DNA of 6,277 nucleotides, from contig JACDBR010000239.1 of NCBI GenBank assembly GCA_013694825.1, forward strand, positions 1 through 6,277, read 5' to 3'. This stretch comes from Solirubrobacterales bacterium. GTDB taxonomy: Bacteria > Actinomycetota > Thermoleophilia > Solirubrobacterales > 70-9. This document shows, one piece after another, positions 1 through 5,549 of the stretch (position 1 is the stretch's first letter; every line of letters starts with the position of its first letter). The notes beneath the pieces are model-generated. The model made no database searches, was not told where the DNA came from, and was given only the letters and a program-made list of their open reading frames with translations. The position numbers and the translations under genes were made by a program.

Positions 1-266
1 GCCATCGCGATCGTCGCCAGCAGGAAGGGGGCGCCGATGATCGCGCCGATCGCGACGCCCTCCGAGCCCGCCGCGCCGCCGATGATCGCGACCACCGGGA
101 TCAGGGTCTCGGGCATCGCCGTGCCGACCGCGGCGAGCAGGCTGCCGACCGCACCTTCGCCCATGTTGAGCCGATGTCCGGCCCACTCGACCGCGTTGGT
201 GAAGATCAGCGCCCCGCCCAGGATCAGGGCGAAGGCGAGCAGCAGCAGCAGGTAGTCGCCGATCAT
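1..266 (-). CDS. Na+/Ca2+ exchanger (CaCA) family membrane protein, N-terminal part
   Basis: This is the first 88 codons of a minus-strand gene that runs off the left edge of the window. The product looks like a cation/Ca2+ antiporter of the sodium/calcium exchanger superfamily, which acts in the cytoplasmic membrane. Residues 5-25 form a hydrophobic first helix with N23 and E26 at its end. Residues 35-53 (GEGAVGSLLAAVGTAMPET) match the alpha-1 repeat, whose small residues and GT-x-x-PE motif line the ion path in the family. Residues 60-86 form another hydrophobic segment with a G-AIIGAPF motif in place of the more usual G-NI-GSN, a mild divergence. The ATG at 266 is preceded in frame by a TAG four codons upstream with no other start between, so the start is firm, although no clear Shine-Dalgarno is visible. 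The ion specificity cannot be told from this fragment. Confidence 0.85.
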   Translation of the reverse strand, partial: MIGDYLLLLLAFALILGGALIFTNAVEWAGHRLNMGEGAVGSLLAAVGTAMPETLIPVVAIIGGAAGSEGVAIGAIIGAPFLLATIAM

Positions 267-303
267 GGGCGAGCCAACCTAGCGGTCGCGTCGTCGGCCC
301 GGC

Positions 304-336
304 GCCGCGGTAAGCGCGGCCGTCGATCCGGACGGC
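304..336 (-). terminator. Two adjacent hairpins after the choice-of-anchor gene, candidate terminator
   Basis: On the minus strand, 8 nt past the TAG at 344-346, there is a perfect 6-bp stem (319-324 with 331-336, loop GATCCG). A second 6-bp stem follows directly (304-309 with 315-320, 5-nt loop); the two share bases 319-320, so they compete or stack. No T-tract follows, as is common in high-GC actinobacteria. The position fits transcription termination ahead of the exchanger gene, which starts at 266. Function is inferred from position and symmetry only. Confidence 0.4.
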
Positions 337-343
337 GACCGGC

Positions 344-1918
344 CTAACGCCTCGAGACCCCGATCAACGAGATCGTGCCGCTGATCTCGCTTGCCAGCAT
401 CAGCGCGGGCTCGGACGTCGGACTGCGCCGCGCCGGAATGAAGCGCAGACCCTCCGGGCCGAGATCGTCTTCGCGCGTGTTCAGGTGGCCGGCGAACACC
501 GCCCGGCCGGGACGCTCGGCCAGGTCGAATGCGTAGATGCCGCCTGAGCGCTCGGCGCCGACGAAGGCGTAGGGTCGGCCCCCGAGCCGGCCGACGTCGA
601 GCGCCTCGGGCTCCGGGCCCTTGTTGTCGCTGCGGTTGTCGACCTCCGAGCCGGCCTCGTTGTCCTTGTTGAAGTTGGCGGCGTCGAGCTGCTCGGCGCG
701 CCTCTCCAGCGCAGCCCCCGTATCGAAGTCCAGGCCGGCGTCCTCGTCCAGTATCGAGATCGAACGGCCGCCGAAGGCGAAGAGCCGGTCGTAGTCACCG
801 TCGCCGTCTCGGTCGCCCATCGTCGTCGTGACCGTGAGCCGCGCCAGGTCCGCCGCCGCCTGTGCGCCGAAGGCCACCGGGTCGAGGCTCAGGTCCTCGA
901 CCCGCGACTCCTCCGAGAAGTACTCGTAATCGCGGGAGTCGCCCTCGTTGGCGGTGATGACGTAAGTACGGCTAGGCGAGGGCCGCCCGTCGCGACGCTC
1001 GGCCCCGATCGCGTAATGGGCGATCGCGTCCGGCTGGTACATGCCCATCACGTTCGGCCTGGCCGCGATCTCCGCGGCGGCGTCGCGATCATCCGGATCG
1101 AGTCCGTTGCGCGTGACTCCGTGGTCCTTGAAGCCGAGGCTTCTCACGACCGTGAAGCGTGCCGCGTCGATATCGAGGATCCCCACCGCGTTGGCCTCCT
1201 GAATCGAGACCCAGGCGCGCTCCCCGTCTGTGGTGATGTACTCGGGCTCGAGGTCCTGAGCCTGGCTGGTTCCCGGCCCGAAGACGCGCACGGGCCCACG
1301 CAGAGGAGTCGATCCGAGCCTCGCCGTGCGCACGACGGCGTCATCGACGCCGCGGCTCAAGTCGATCAGCGTCACCGAGCCCTGCGGGTCGACGCTGCCG
1401 TCGTCGGCGGGCTCGCCCTCGTTGGCGACCAGGAGCTGCTCGCCGCCGCGCGTAAAGGTCAGCATGTCGGGCAGCGCGCCGACCCGGATGCTGCCGACGC
1501 GGCGCAGCTCGCCGTCGAAGAGCTCGACCGTGCCCGGATCGGTCTTGTCGAATGCCTCGACCGCGACGGCGAGCAGTCCGCCACCCGATGTCGCGTAGTC
1601 GACCGAGTTCGGGCCGCCGCCGAACACCGAGAGCGGCACCGAGCCTGTCTTGACGGGCGCGGCAGGATCGGAGAAGTCGTAGACGTCGACCGCGTTGGCC
1701 GCCGCGTTGGTCGCGAAGGCGCGCTCTCCGGCCGGGTCGTACGCGGCGATCTCGACGCCGCCCTCGCCCATGGCAGCGGTGCGCCCGACGGGATCAAGCT
1801 CAACCGGCTCCGCCGCCCAGGAGACGGACGTCATCGGTATGAGCACCACGGCGATCGCCGTGAAGATCACGGCGAGGACGTACTTCTGGCGCTGGATGAG
1901 CTGCTCCTGGCTTCGCAT
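344..1918 (-). CDS. Secreted choice-of-anchor I family protein (MSP130-related)
   Basis: The gene encodes 524 residues. Residues 13-34 form a hydrophobic export segment ending in SVSWAAEP, a plausible signal-peptidase site near residue 36. The rest is a beta-propeller-like domain of the choice-of-anchor I family, seen from NAVDVYDFSDPAAP (75-88), LLVANEGEP (162-170), ITANEGDSRDYEYF (321-334), SDNKGPEPEAL (430-440) and GPEGL (487-491). Relatives are often labelled alkaline-phosphatase-like or mesenchyme-specific glycoprotein (MSP130); no enzyme activity is firmly assigned. DRDGDGDYD at 369-377 resembles a calcium-binding loop. Many family members carry a C-terminal anchor or sorting signal, but this one stops right after the domain, so it is probably released outside the cell. 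The ATG at 1918 was chosen because it starts the signal peptide. The reading frame stays open to 2305, but that extension is Arg/Pro/Ser-rich and runs into the lipoprotein gene. No strong Shine-Dalgarno is visible. It lies 85 bp after the lipoprotein gene. Confidence 0.85.
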   Translation of the reverse strand: MRSQEQLIQRQKYVLAVIFTAIAVVLIPMTSVSWAAEPVELDPVGRTAAMGEGGVEIAAYDPAGERAFATNAAANAVDVYDFSDPAAPVKTGSVPLSVFGGGPNSVDYATSGGGLLAVAVEAFDKTDPGTVELFDGELRRVGSIRVGALPDMLTFTRGGEQLLVANEGEPADDGSVDPQGSVTLIDLSRGVDDAVVRTARLGSTPLRGPVRVFGPGTSQAQDLEPEYITTDGERAWVSIQEANAVGILDIDAARFTVVRSLGFKDHGVTRNGLDPDDRDAAAEIAARPNVMGMYQPDAIAHYAIGAERRDGRPSPSRTYVITANEGDSRDYEYFSEESRVEDLSLDPVAFGAQAAADLARLTVTTTMGDRDGDGDYDRLFAFGGRSISILDEDAGLDFDTGAALERRAEQLDAANFNKDNEAGSEVDNRSDNKGPEPEALDVGRLGGRPYAFVGAERSGGIYAFDLAERPGRAVFAGHLNTREDDLGPEGLRFIPARRSPTSEPALMLASEISGTISLIGVSRR

Positions 1919-1952
1919 GTGCGCGAGCGTAGGAGCGGCTCGGCGTGTCAGG

Positions 1953-1966
1953 TCACCTTTCGGTGA
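1953..1966 (-). other. GAAA-tetraloop hairpin in the lipoprotein / choice-of-anchor gap
   Basis: In minus-strand RNA this reads UCACC-GAAA-GGUGA, a perfect 5-bp stem closed by a GNRA tetraloop. It sits 38 nt past the lipoprotein stop and 34 nt before the next start. A run of G/C follows the stop, and there is no U-tract. It could be a processing or stabilising element in a bicistronic message, a weak attenuator, or chance. Confidence 0.3.
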
Positions 1967-2003
1967 AGGGTTTCCCGGGGGGGGTGCGCTCAGGCCCTCA
2001 CGG

Positions 2004-3125
2004 CTAGAGGCAGGCGGCCTGCTCCTCGGGCGTCGTCGCGCCCAGGATGCACTCCTGGATCGCGGCCTGATCCGCGCCGGTCGCGTCGCTCCCGCCCAGC
2101 GAGTCGGCGCCGAGCCCGGTCGAGCCCAACCCGCCCAGGGCGCCCAACCCGCCGAGCTGCTGCAGCAGAGCGTCGATCGGCTGCGCGTCGCTCGGGGCCT
2201 CGACGGTCTGCTCGGAGTTGACGTCCAAGACGCTGGCCGAGAAGCCGAGGCCGATGGCCTCGACGCCCGACGAAGCCGCCTCGGGAATCTGGGTGGCGTC
2301 GGCACTCAGGTTGAAGTCGATCTGGCGAACCAGGTCGTCGCCGTCGACGAAGATGTCGAAGCTCGCCTCCTCGACTGCCTCGGCGGCCATCTGGACCTGT
2401 TCCTCGGTCGGGGCGCCGCCGGCGGCCGACGGGACGGATGTCCCGAGCGTGATCAGGTCGGTCAGCATCTGCTCGACATCGATGTCGCCGGCGATGTGGA
2501 CCGTCTCGGTGCCGTCGATCTCCTCGGTGCCTTCGTTGCTCAACGCGCCGAACCAGGCGGTCACGTCGAAGTCACACGCCGAGGGATCGCCGCCCTGCTG
2601 CTCGATCGACTGCTCGCAGCCCTGCTTGAAGGCATCTTCGAAGGAGAGCTCGGACGCGGCATCCTGCTGCTGCGCGGCAGCCGCCTCGAGCTGCGCCTTG
2701 AGCTGGCCGAACATGTCAGTGCCGACCTCGTAGGCCTGATCGGAGTAGGTGACGTAGGCGTTGTCCTCGGTCACCGTCAGCCCGCCCGAGAACTCCTGCG
2801 TCTGGCCGAGCGCCTCAGCGCTTGCCGAGACGTCCCAGTCGAGCTGTGGCAGCGCGGCCGGATCCTCGGGATCGCCCTGGAAGGGTCCCGAGAGAGTGAA
2901 CTGCGCGCTGCCGCTCTGTGCGCCCTCGGCCGAGGCCTCGAGCGAGAAGTCGAGCACGCCGCTGGTGATCATCTCCTCGTTATTGAACGCAGCCTCGAGT
3001 ACCTGGTCGGGATCCTCGTCGCTGGAGCCGACGTCGCTGGCGCCCTCATCGCCTCCGCAGGCGATGAACGTCAAGGGCGCCAGGGCGAGCAGGAATGTCA
3101 GGAGAAGTCTCTTCAAGGAGGTCAT
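2004..3125 (-). CDS. Putative lipoprotein of unknown function, possibly LppX/LprG-like
   Basis: The 373-residue product has a lipoprotein signal peptide: MTSLKR, a hydrophobic core 7-19, then LTFIAC with the lipidated cysteine at 23 and a Gly/Asp/Ser-rich tether (24-40). It should be anchored on the outer face of the cytoplasmic membrane. The mature part (about 41-310) alternates beta-type stretches, for example SGVLDFSLEASAEG (55-68), NAYVTYSDQAYEVG (122-135), TETVHIAGDIDVEQML (206-221) and FDIFVDGDDLVRQIDFNLS (256-274). This layout recalls the LppX/LprG lipid-carrier lipoproteins, a resemblance of pattern rather than a sure match. Residues 323-350 are a Gly/Leu-rich linker, and the protein ends in a short tail with Cys359 and Cys372. 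Cys170 and Cys184 could form another disulfide. The protein is strongly acidic. The ATG at 3125 has a well-placed GAGAGGA; the longer frame to 3275 would cross the divergent control region. Confidence 0.8.
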   Translation of the reverse strand: MTSLKRLLLTFLLALAPLTFIACGGDEGASDVGSSDEDPDQVLEAAFNNEEMITSGVLDFSLEASAEGAQSGSAQFTLSGPFQGDPEDPAALPQLDWDVSASAEALGQTQEFSGGLTVTEDNAYVTYSDQAYEVGTDMFGQLKAQLEAAAAQQQDAASELSFEDAFKQGCEQSIEQQGGDPSACDFDVTAWFGALSNEGTEEIDGTETVHIAGDIDVEQMLTDLITLGTSVPSAAGGAPTEEQVQMAAEAVEEASFDIFVDGDDLVRQIDFNLSADATQIPEAASSGVEAIGLGFSASVLDVNSEQTVEAPSDAQPIDALLQQLGGLGALGGLGSTGLGADSLGGSDATGADQAAIQECILGATTPEEQAACL

Positions 3126-3132
3126 GCCGGCG

Positions 3133-3139
3133 TCCTCTC
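3133..3139 (-). promoter_or_regulatory. Ribosome binding site of the lipoprotein gene
   Basis: On the minus strand this reads GAGAGGA, 7 nt before the ATG at 3125. It fixes that start against the longer open frame reaching 3275. Confidence 0.7.
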
Positions 3140-3154
3140 GTTGGTGTCTGGGCG

Positions 3155-3171
3155 GTCGGTCCGCGACCGAC
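3155..3171. promoter_or_regulatory. Perfect inverted repeat in divergent promoter region, candidate operator
   Basis: GTCGGTC-CGC-GACCGAC is a perfect 7-bp inverted repeat with a 3-nt centre. It lies in the 80-bp gap between the divergent lipoprotein (start 3125) and ArsA (start 3206) genes, 30 bp before the first and 35 bp before the second. The symmetry and size suit a dimeric repressor or activator that could control both genes. A TAGGCT at 3191-3196 could be a -10 element for the plus-strand gene, with a poor -35 overlapping the repeat. No regulator gene lies in the window, and a transcript hairpin is an alternative reading. Confidence 0.4.
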
Positions 3172-3205
3172 GGGAAGGCTACCGCGGCGATAGGCTGAAC
3201 CGCCC

Positions 3206-4429
3206 GTGCAGCCCCCCAGAACGATCTTCTACACCGGCAAAGGGGGTGTCGGCAAGACGAGTGTCGCGGCCGCAACCGCGCTGCGCGCCGCGGCGGCCGG
3301 GATGAGGACGATCGTCGTCTCCACCGATCCCGCCCACTCGCTCAGCGATTCGCTCGGTCGGGAGGTCGGGCCGGACCCCACCCGGGTCGCGCCGATGCTT
3401 TGTGCCCAGGAGGTCGAGGCGAGGCGCGAGATGGAGCGCAACTGGGGCACGGTCCGTCGCTGGATGGGAAGCGCGCTGGCCGAGCAGGGCGTAAGCGAGA
3501 TCGCGGCAGAGGAGCTGACCGTCCCGCCGGGCGTCGACGAGCTGTTCAGCCTGCTCGAGGTCCAGCGACATCACCGCAGCGGCGAGTACGACCTGATCAT
3601 CGTCGACTGCGCGCCTACGGGCGAGACGCTGCGCCTGCTCTCGTTCCCAGAGGTCGCTCGCTGGTGGCTCGAGAAGGTCGTCCCCCGGGAGGGATTGCTG
3701 GTCGGCGCGGCGCGCCCGCTGGCACGCTCGCTGCTCGACCTTGAGCTGCCGGGCAGCGACGTGCTCGCCGAGGTCCACGGCCTGGTCGCGAACCTCGTCT
3801 CGATGAACGCGATCCTCCGCGATCGAAGCCGAACCTCGGTGCGGCTGGTGATGAGTCCCGACCGGATGGTGGTCGCGGAGGCCAAGCGGACGTTCACCTA
3901 CCTGAACCTCTACGGCTACCTCACCGACGCCGTGATCGTCAATCGGATCCTGCCCCCGGAAACCGGCGACGGCTACTTCGGGGCCTGGCGGGAGCGTCAG
4001 ACCGAACAGCTCGCCGAGATCCGTGATGGCTTCCTGCCGATCCCGATCCTGACCGGGCGGCTGCTCTCCGAGGAGCTGCTCGGAACCGCGATGCTGGAGC
4101 GCTTCGGTGAGGAGATCTTCGCCGCCCACGAGGCCGGGGCGCTGCTCCATAGCGAGCCGAGGGATGAGTTCTCGTCGAGCGAGGATGGGCACGCCGTGGT
4201 CCGCGTGCGCCTGCCTTTCGCCGAGCGCGAGTCGCTGTCGCTGAAGCGCAGCGGCTCGGAGCTGATCGTCTCGGCGGGACGCGAGCGCAGGACTATGATC
4301 CTGCCCCCCGCGCTGGCCGACCGCGAGGTCGCGACAGCCGAGCTCGTGCGCGGGGTGCTCGAGGTGAGATTCGCCGATGTCCGATCCACGAACTCAGACG
4401 ACGAACGGAGCCCGGCCATCCGCGGCTGA
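3206..4429 (+). CDS. ArsA/Get3-family ATPase with C-terminal alpha-crystallin (HSP20-like) domain
   Basis: The product is a 407-residue cytoplasmic P-loop ATPase of the ArsA/Get3 branch of the SIMIBI class. It has a deviant Walker A, TGKGGVGKTS (10-19, signature Lys12), a switch I DPAHSLSDSL (41-50), and a Walker B/switch II IIVDCAPTGETLRLL (131-145). A VNR base-contact motif lies at 245-247. Residues 328-391 form a beta-rich segment like the alpha-crystallin domain fused to many bacterial ArsA-like proteins and to Get3d. No CxxC zinc motif of eukaryotic Get3 and no arsenite-binding cysteine cluster is seen, and no arsB or arsR gene is nearby. An arsenite pump role is therefore unlikely; client-protein handling is more plausible, by inference. 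The GTG at 3206 puts the P-loop ten residues from the N-terminus, as usual, and no strong Shine-Dalgarno precedes it. The gene's 3' end overlaps the next gene by 53 bp. Confidence 0.9.
   Translation: MQPPRTIFYTGKGGVGKTSVAAATALRAAAAGMRTIVVSTDPAHSLSDSLGREVGPDPTRVAPMLCAQEVEARREMERNWGTVRRWMGSALAEQGVSEIAAEELTVPPGVDELFSLLEVQRHHRSGEYDLIIVDCAPTGETLRLLSFPEVARWWLEKVVPREGLLVGAARPLARSLLDLELPGSDVLAEVHGLVANLVSMNAILRDRSRTSVRLVMSPDRMVVAEAKRTFTYLNLYGYLTDAVIVNRILPPETGDGYFGAWRERQTEQLAEIRDGFLPIPILTGRLLSEELLGTAMLERFGEEIFAAHEAGALLHSEPRDEFSSSEDGHAVVRVRLPFAERESLSLKRSGSELIVSAGRERRTMILPPALADREVATAELVRGVLEVRFADVRSTNSDDERSPAIRG
4361..4367 (+). promoter_or_regulatory. Ribosome binding site inside the ArsA gene for the overlapping downstream gene
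   Basis: GAGGTGA lies 9 nt before the ATG at 4377, within the coding sequence for the end of the ArsA HSP20-like domain. It is one of the best Shine-Dalgarno matches in the window and supports the overlapping start. Confidence 0.65.
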
Positions 4430-4670
4430 CCCGTCCAGCTCCGCCGCGGCCCACGCCGGCGATGGTCGCTGCCTCGAATGGTGCCCGCTATGCCGCTCGG
4501 CCGAGCTGGTCCGCGCCAGCGCCACGCCGGAGCTGATAGAGAGCCTGGCCACGGTCCAGCGCGAGGCGCTGATGACCCTGCGGGCGCTGATCGACGCACA
4601 CCTGACGCGCGCCGGACCGGAGCCCAGCGAGCCCGGCGAGGCAAAGGTCACCGACATCCCGATCGACTAG
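4377..4670 (+). CDS. Small cysteine-motif protein overlapping the ArsA-family gene
   Basis: The 97-residue protein begins inside the ArsA gene, sharing 53 bp in another frame. Residues 1-30 are Ser/Ala/Thr-rich and probably disordered. Residues 32-39 are C-x3-C-P-x-C (CLEWCPLC), a possible metal or redox site, though three cysteines alone make an unusual zinc site. Residues 41-78 form a probable amphipathic helical segment, SAELVRASATPELIESLAT then QREALMTLRALIDAHL, followed by a Pro/Glu tail. It resembles small actinobacterial proteins with a CPxCR motif encoded beside ArsA-like ATPases, possibly DUF5304; that match is from memory and unverified. No in-frame ATG or GTG that keeps the Cys motif was seen after 4377. 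The tight overlap and the internal ribosome site suggest coupled translation and a partner role with the ATPase. The function is unknown. Confidence 0.75.
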   Translation: MSDPRTQTTNGARPSAADPSSSAAAHAGDGRCLEWCPLCRSAELVRASATPELIESLATVQREALMTLRALIDAHLTRAGPEPSEPGEAKVTDIPID

Positions 4671-4750
4671 CTACCTGAACAGGCGCTCGCACGCGTATGG
4701 CAGAGAACGCGGCTTTTGACGAGTGGCCGGTGCCCGCCGGGCCCGACGCA

Positions 4751-4782
4751 GCCGGCGTGGCGTGCTGCGCACGCGAGCCGGC
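4751..4782. terminator. Nested hairpin between convergent genes, candidate bidirectional terminator
   Basis: Outer stem: GCCGGC (4751-4756) with GCCGGC (4777-4782). A GTG/GA internal loop follows, then an inner stem GCGTGC (4760-4765) with GCACGC (4769-4774) and a TGC loop. That gives twelve G/C-rich pairs in 32 nt. It lies 80 nt past the plus-strand stop at 4670 and 30 nt past the minus-strand ferritin stop at 4813, a natural place for termination from both sides. There is no T-tract. The rest of 4671-4812 holds no gene I can support. Confidence 0.5.
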
Positions 4783-4812
4783 GAGGACGCCGCCCCGCGG
4801 TCCCCGACGCCG

Positions 4813-5319
4813 TCAGGCGAGGCCTTCGCGCTCGTACTCGCGTAGAAACCCCTCGAACAGCCGCACGTGGCCCTGCTCGTCGTGGAGGACCTCGATCACG
4901 ATGTCCTGGGTTACCGGATCGATCTCCTCGGTCTCCTGGACGATCCGGCTGTAGTACTCGATCGCGCCGCGCTCGGCCTCGATCACGCCACGGATCACGT
5001 GGACGATGTCGACCTGGTCGGACGCCGGCTGCAGAAAGGTCTGCTCGGCAGAGAACTCGAGCGAGCCAGGGACGACCCCGTAGAGCTCCTTGATCCGGTC
5101 GGCAAAGCGCTGTGCGTGTCCGAGCTCCTCCTGGACGTCCTCCGAGAGCGACTCCTTGATCTCCTGGGCCCGCACGCCGTCGGGGTTGACCGAGTTCGCG
5201 ATGTAGCTCATCACGGTCTCGATCTCCATCCAGTAGGCCTTCTTGAGCAGCTCGACCACGCGCGCGCGATCGTGGCTGCGGTCGGGGGACAGGATGTCCT
5301 GGGTCGTGACGTCAGTCAT
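4813..5319 (-). CDS. Ferritin-like di-iron domain protein
   Basis: The product has 168 residues, close to the usual 150-180 for ferritins and bacterioferritins. The four-helix di-iron ligand pattern is visible. A first-helix Glu is at 32 or 34 (YWMEIETVMSY), then E65-x-x-H68 (EELGHAQRF), a third-helix Glu at 114 or 116 (IEAERGAIEYY), and E148-x-x-H151 (DEQGHVRLF). Such proteins bind two irons and either store iron, detoxify it with peroxide or O2, or act as other di-iron oxidases; which applies is not clear from sequence. No haem-ligand Met can be assigned, so bacterioferritin proper is not claimed. The ATG at 5319 has GAGAGGA 4 nt upstream. The frame stays open to 5409 but that extra part (MGRIFWPRAGVV...) is atypical and would absorb the ribosome site. 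Upstream lies a gene-free, hairpin-rich region; downstream is a nested hairpin. Confidence 0.87.
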   Translation of the reverse strand: MTDVTTQDILSPDRSHDRARVVELLKKAYWMEIETVMSYIANSVNPDGVRAQEIKESLSEDVQEELGHAQRFADRIKELYGVVPGSLEFSAEQTFLQPASDQVDIVHVIRGVIEAERGAIEYYSRIVQETEEIDPVTQDIVIEVLHDEQGHVRLFEGFLREYEREGLA

Positions 5320-5323
5320 TGCG

Positions 5324-5330
5324 TCCTCTC
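5324..5330 (-). promoter_or_regulatory. Ribosome binding site of the ferritin-like gene
   Basis: GAGAGGA on the minus strand, only 4 nt before the ATG at 5319, which is a short spacing. It sits in an 11-base stretch (CGAGAGGACGC) identical to the one before the lipoprotein gene. Confidence 0.6.
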
Positions 5331-5352
5331 GGCTCGGAAGCGTCGATGTAGA

Positions 5353-5384
5353 CCGGGGATCGGCCTGGGGCGCCACTACCCCGG
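5353..5384 (-). other. Hairpin upstream of the ferritin-like gene, possible leader structure
   Basis: CCGGGG (5353-5358) pairs with CCCCGG (5379-5384) around a 20-nt loop. The stem lies 33-65 nt before the ferritin ATG. If transcribed, it would be part of the 5' leader. No known riboswitch consensus was recognised. Confidence 0.25.
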
Positions 5385-5391
5385 CTCGCGG

Positions 5392-5516
5392 CCAGAAAAT
5401 CCGGCCCACAACGATTTCTGGTTTGACCCCCTGACCGAGGGGGAATCCGCTAAGAGCTGGGTGGCAGCGCGCCGGTCGACCCCCCAGCCGGGGTGCGCCG
5501 CTCAGCTCTTCTTCTC
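5392..5516 (+). ncRNA. Candidate structured small RNA divergent from the ferritin-like gene
   Basis: Three hairpins follow one another on the plus strand. H1 pairs CCAGAAA (5392-5398) with TTTCTGG (5415-5421). H2 pairs CCCCC (5427-5431) with GGGGG (5439-5443) around a 7-nt loop. H3 spans 5452-5510 with 22 pairs: 8 perfect outer pairs, 6 more including two G-U, a bulged A5466, 4 with one G-U, a G-G mismatch, then CCGG/CCGG closing the loop UCGACCCCCCAG. All three wobbles are G-U only if the plus strand is transcribed; in minus RNA they would be A-C mismatches. The tract CTTCTTCTC follows H3, so H3 may also be the terminator. The C6 loop recalls actinobacterial 6C RNA, but the two-hairpin 6C layout is not matched. 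No promoter was found. The 5' end is a guess. Confidence 0.4.
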
Positions 5517-5534
5517 CCGAGCCGGACGGCTCGG
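5517..5534. other. Perfect 7-bp hairpin
   Basis: CCGAGCC (5517-5523) pairs with GGCTCGG (5528-5534) around GGAC. It starts just after the pyrimidine tract of the larger 5452-5510 hairpin. There is no wobble pair to show which strand is transcribed. Confidence 0.3.
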
Positions 5535-5549
5535 AAACGCAAAGCGACC

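Noticed and set aside
1016..1966. 316-codon plus-strand open frame
   Set aside because: Antisense to the choice-of-anchor gene, with Arg/Asp/Val-rich low-complexity composition and no recognisable domain.
1919..2305. N-terminal extension of the choice-of-anchor frame to 2305
   Set aside because: It overlaps the lipoprotein gene by 300 bp, is Arg/Pro/Ser-rich, and would bury the signal peptide at residue 142.
1695..3305. 536-codon plus-strand open frame
   Set aside because: It lies antisense to the choice-of-anchor start, the whole lipoprotein gene and the ArsA start. Its protein has no family motif, as expected of a GC-rich shadow frame.
3179..4192. 337-codon minus-strand open frame
   Set aside because: Antisense to the ArsA-family gene, whose P-loop and switch motifs prove the plus-strand reading.
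4697..4954. Plus-strand frame starting MAENAAFDEW
   Set aside because: It runs antisense into the ferritin-like gene, becomes Arg/Ser-rich and has no clear ribosome site.
5320..5409. Extension of the ferritin-like gene to the ATG at 5409
   Set aside because: The added residues do not look like a ferritin N-terminus, and the ATG at 5319 has its own GAGAGGA site.
5427..5510. Assignment as a genuine 6C RNA
   Set aside because: Only one stable hairpin has a C6 loop. The second C-rich loop needs a weak competing stem, and the usual compact two-hairpin layout is not met.
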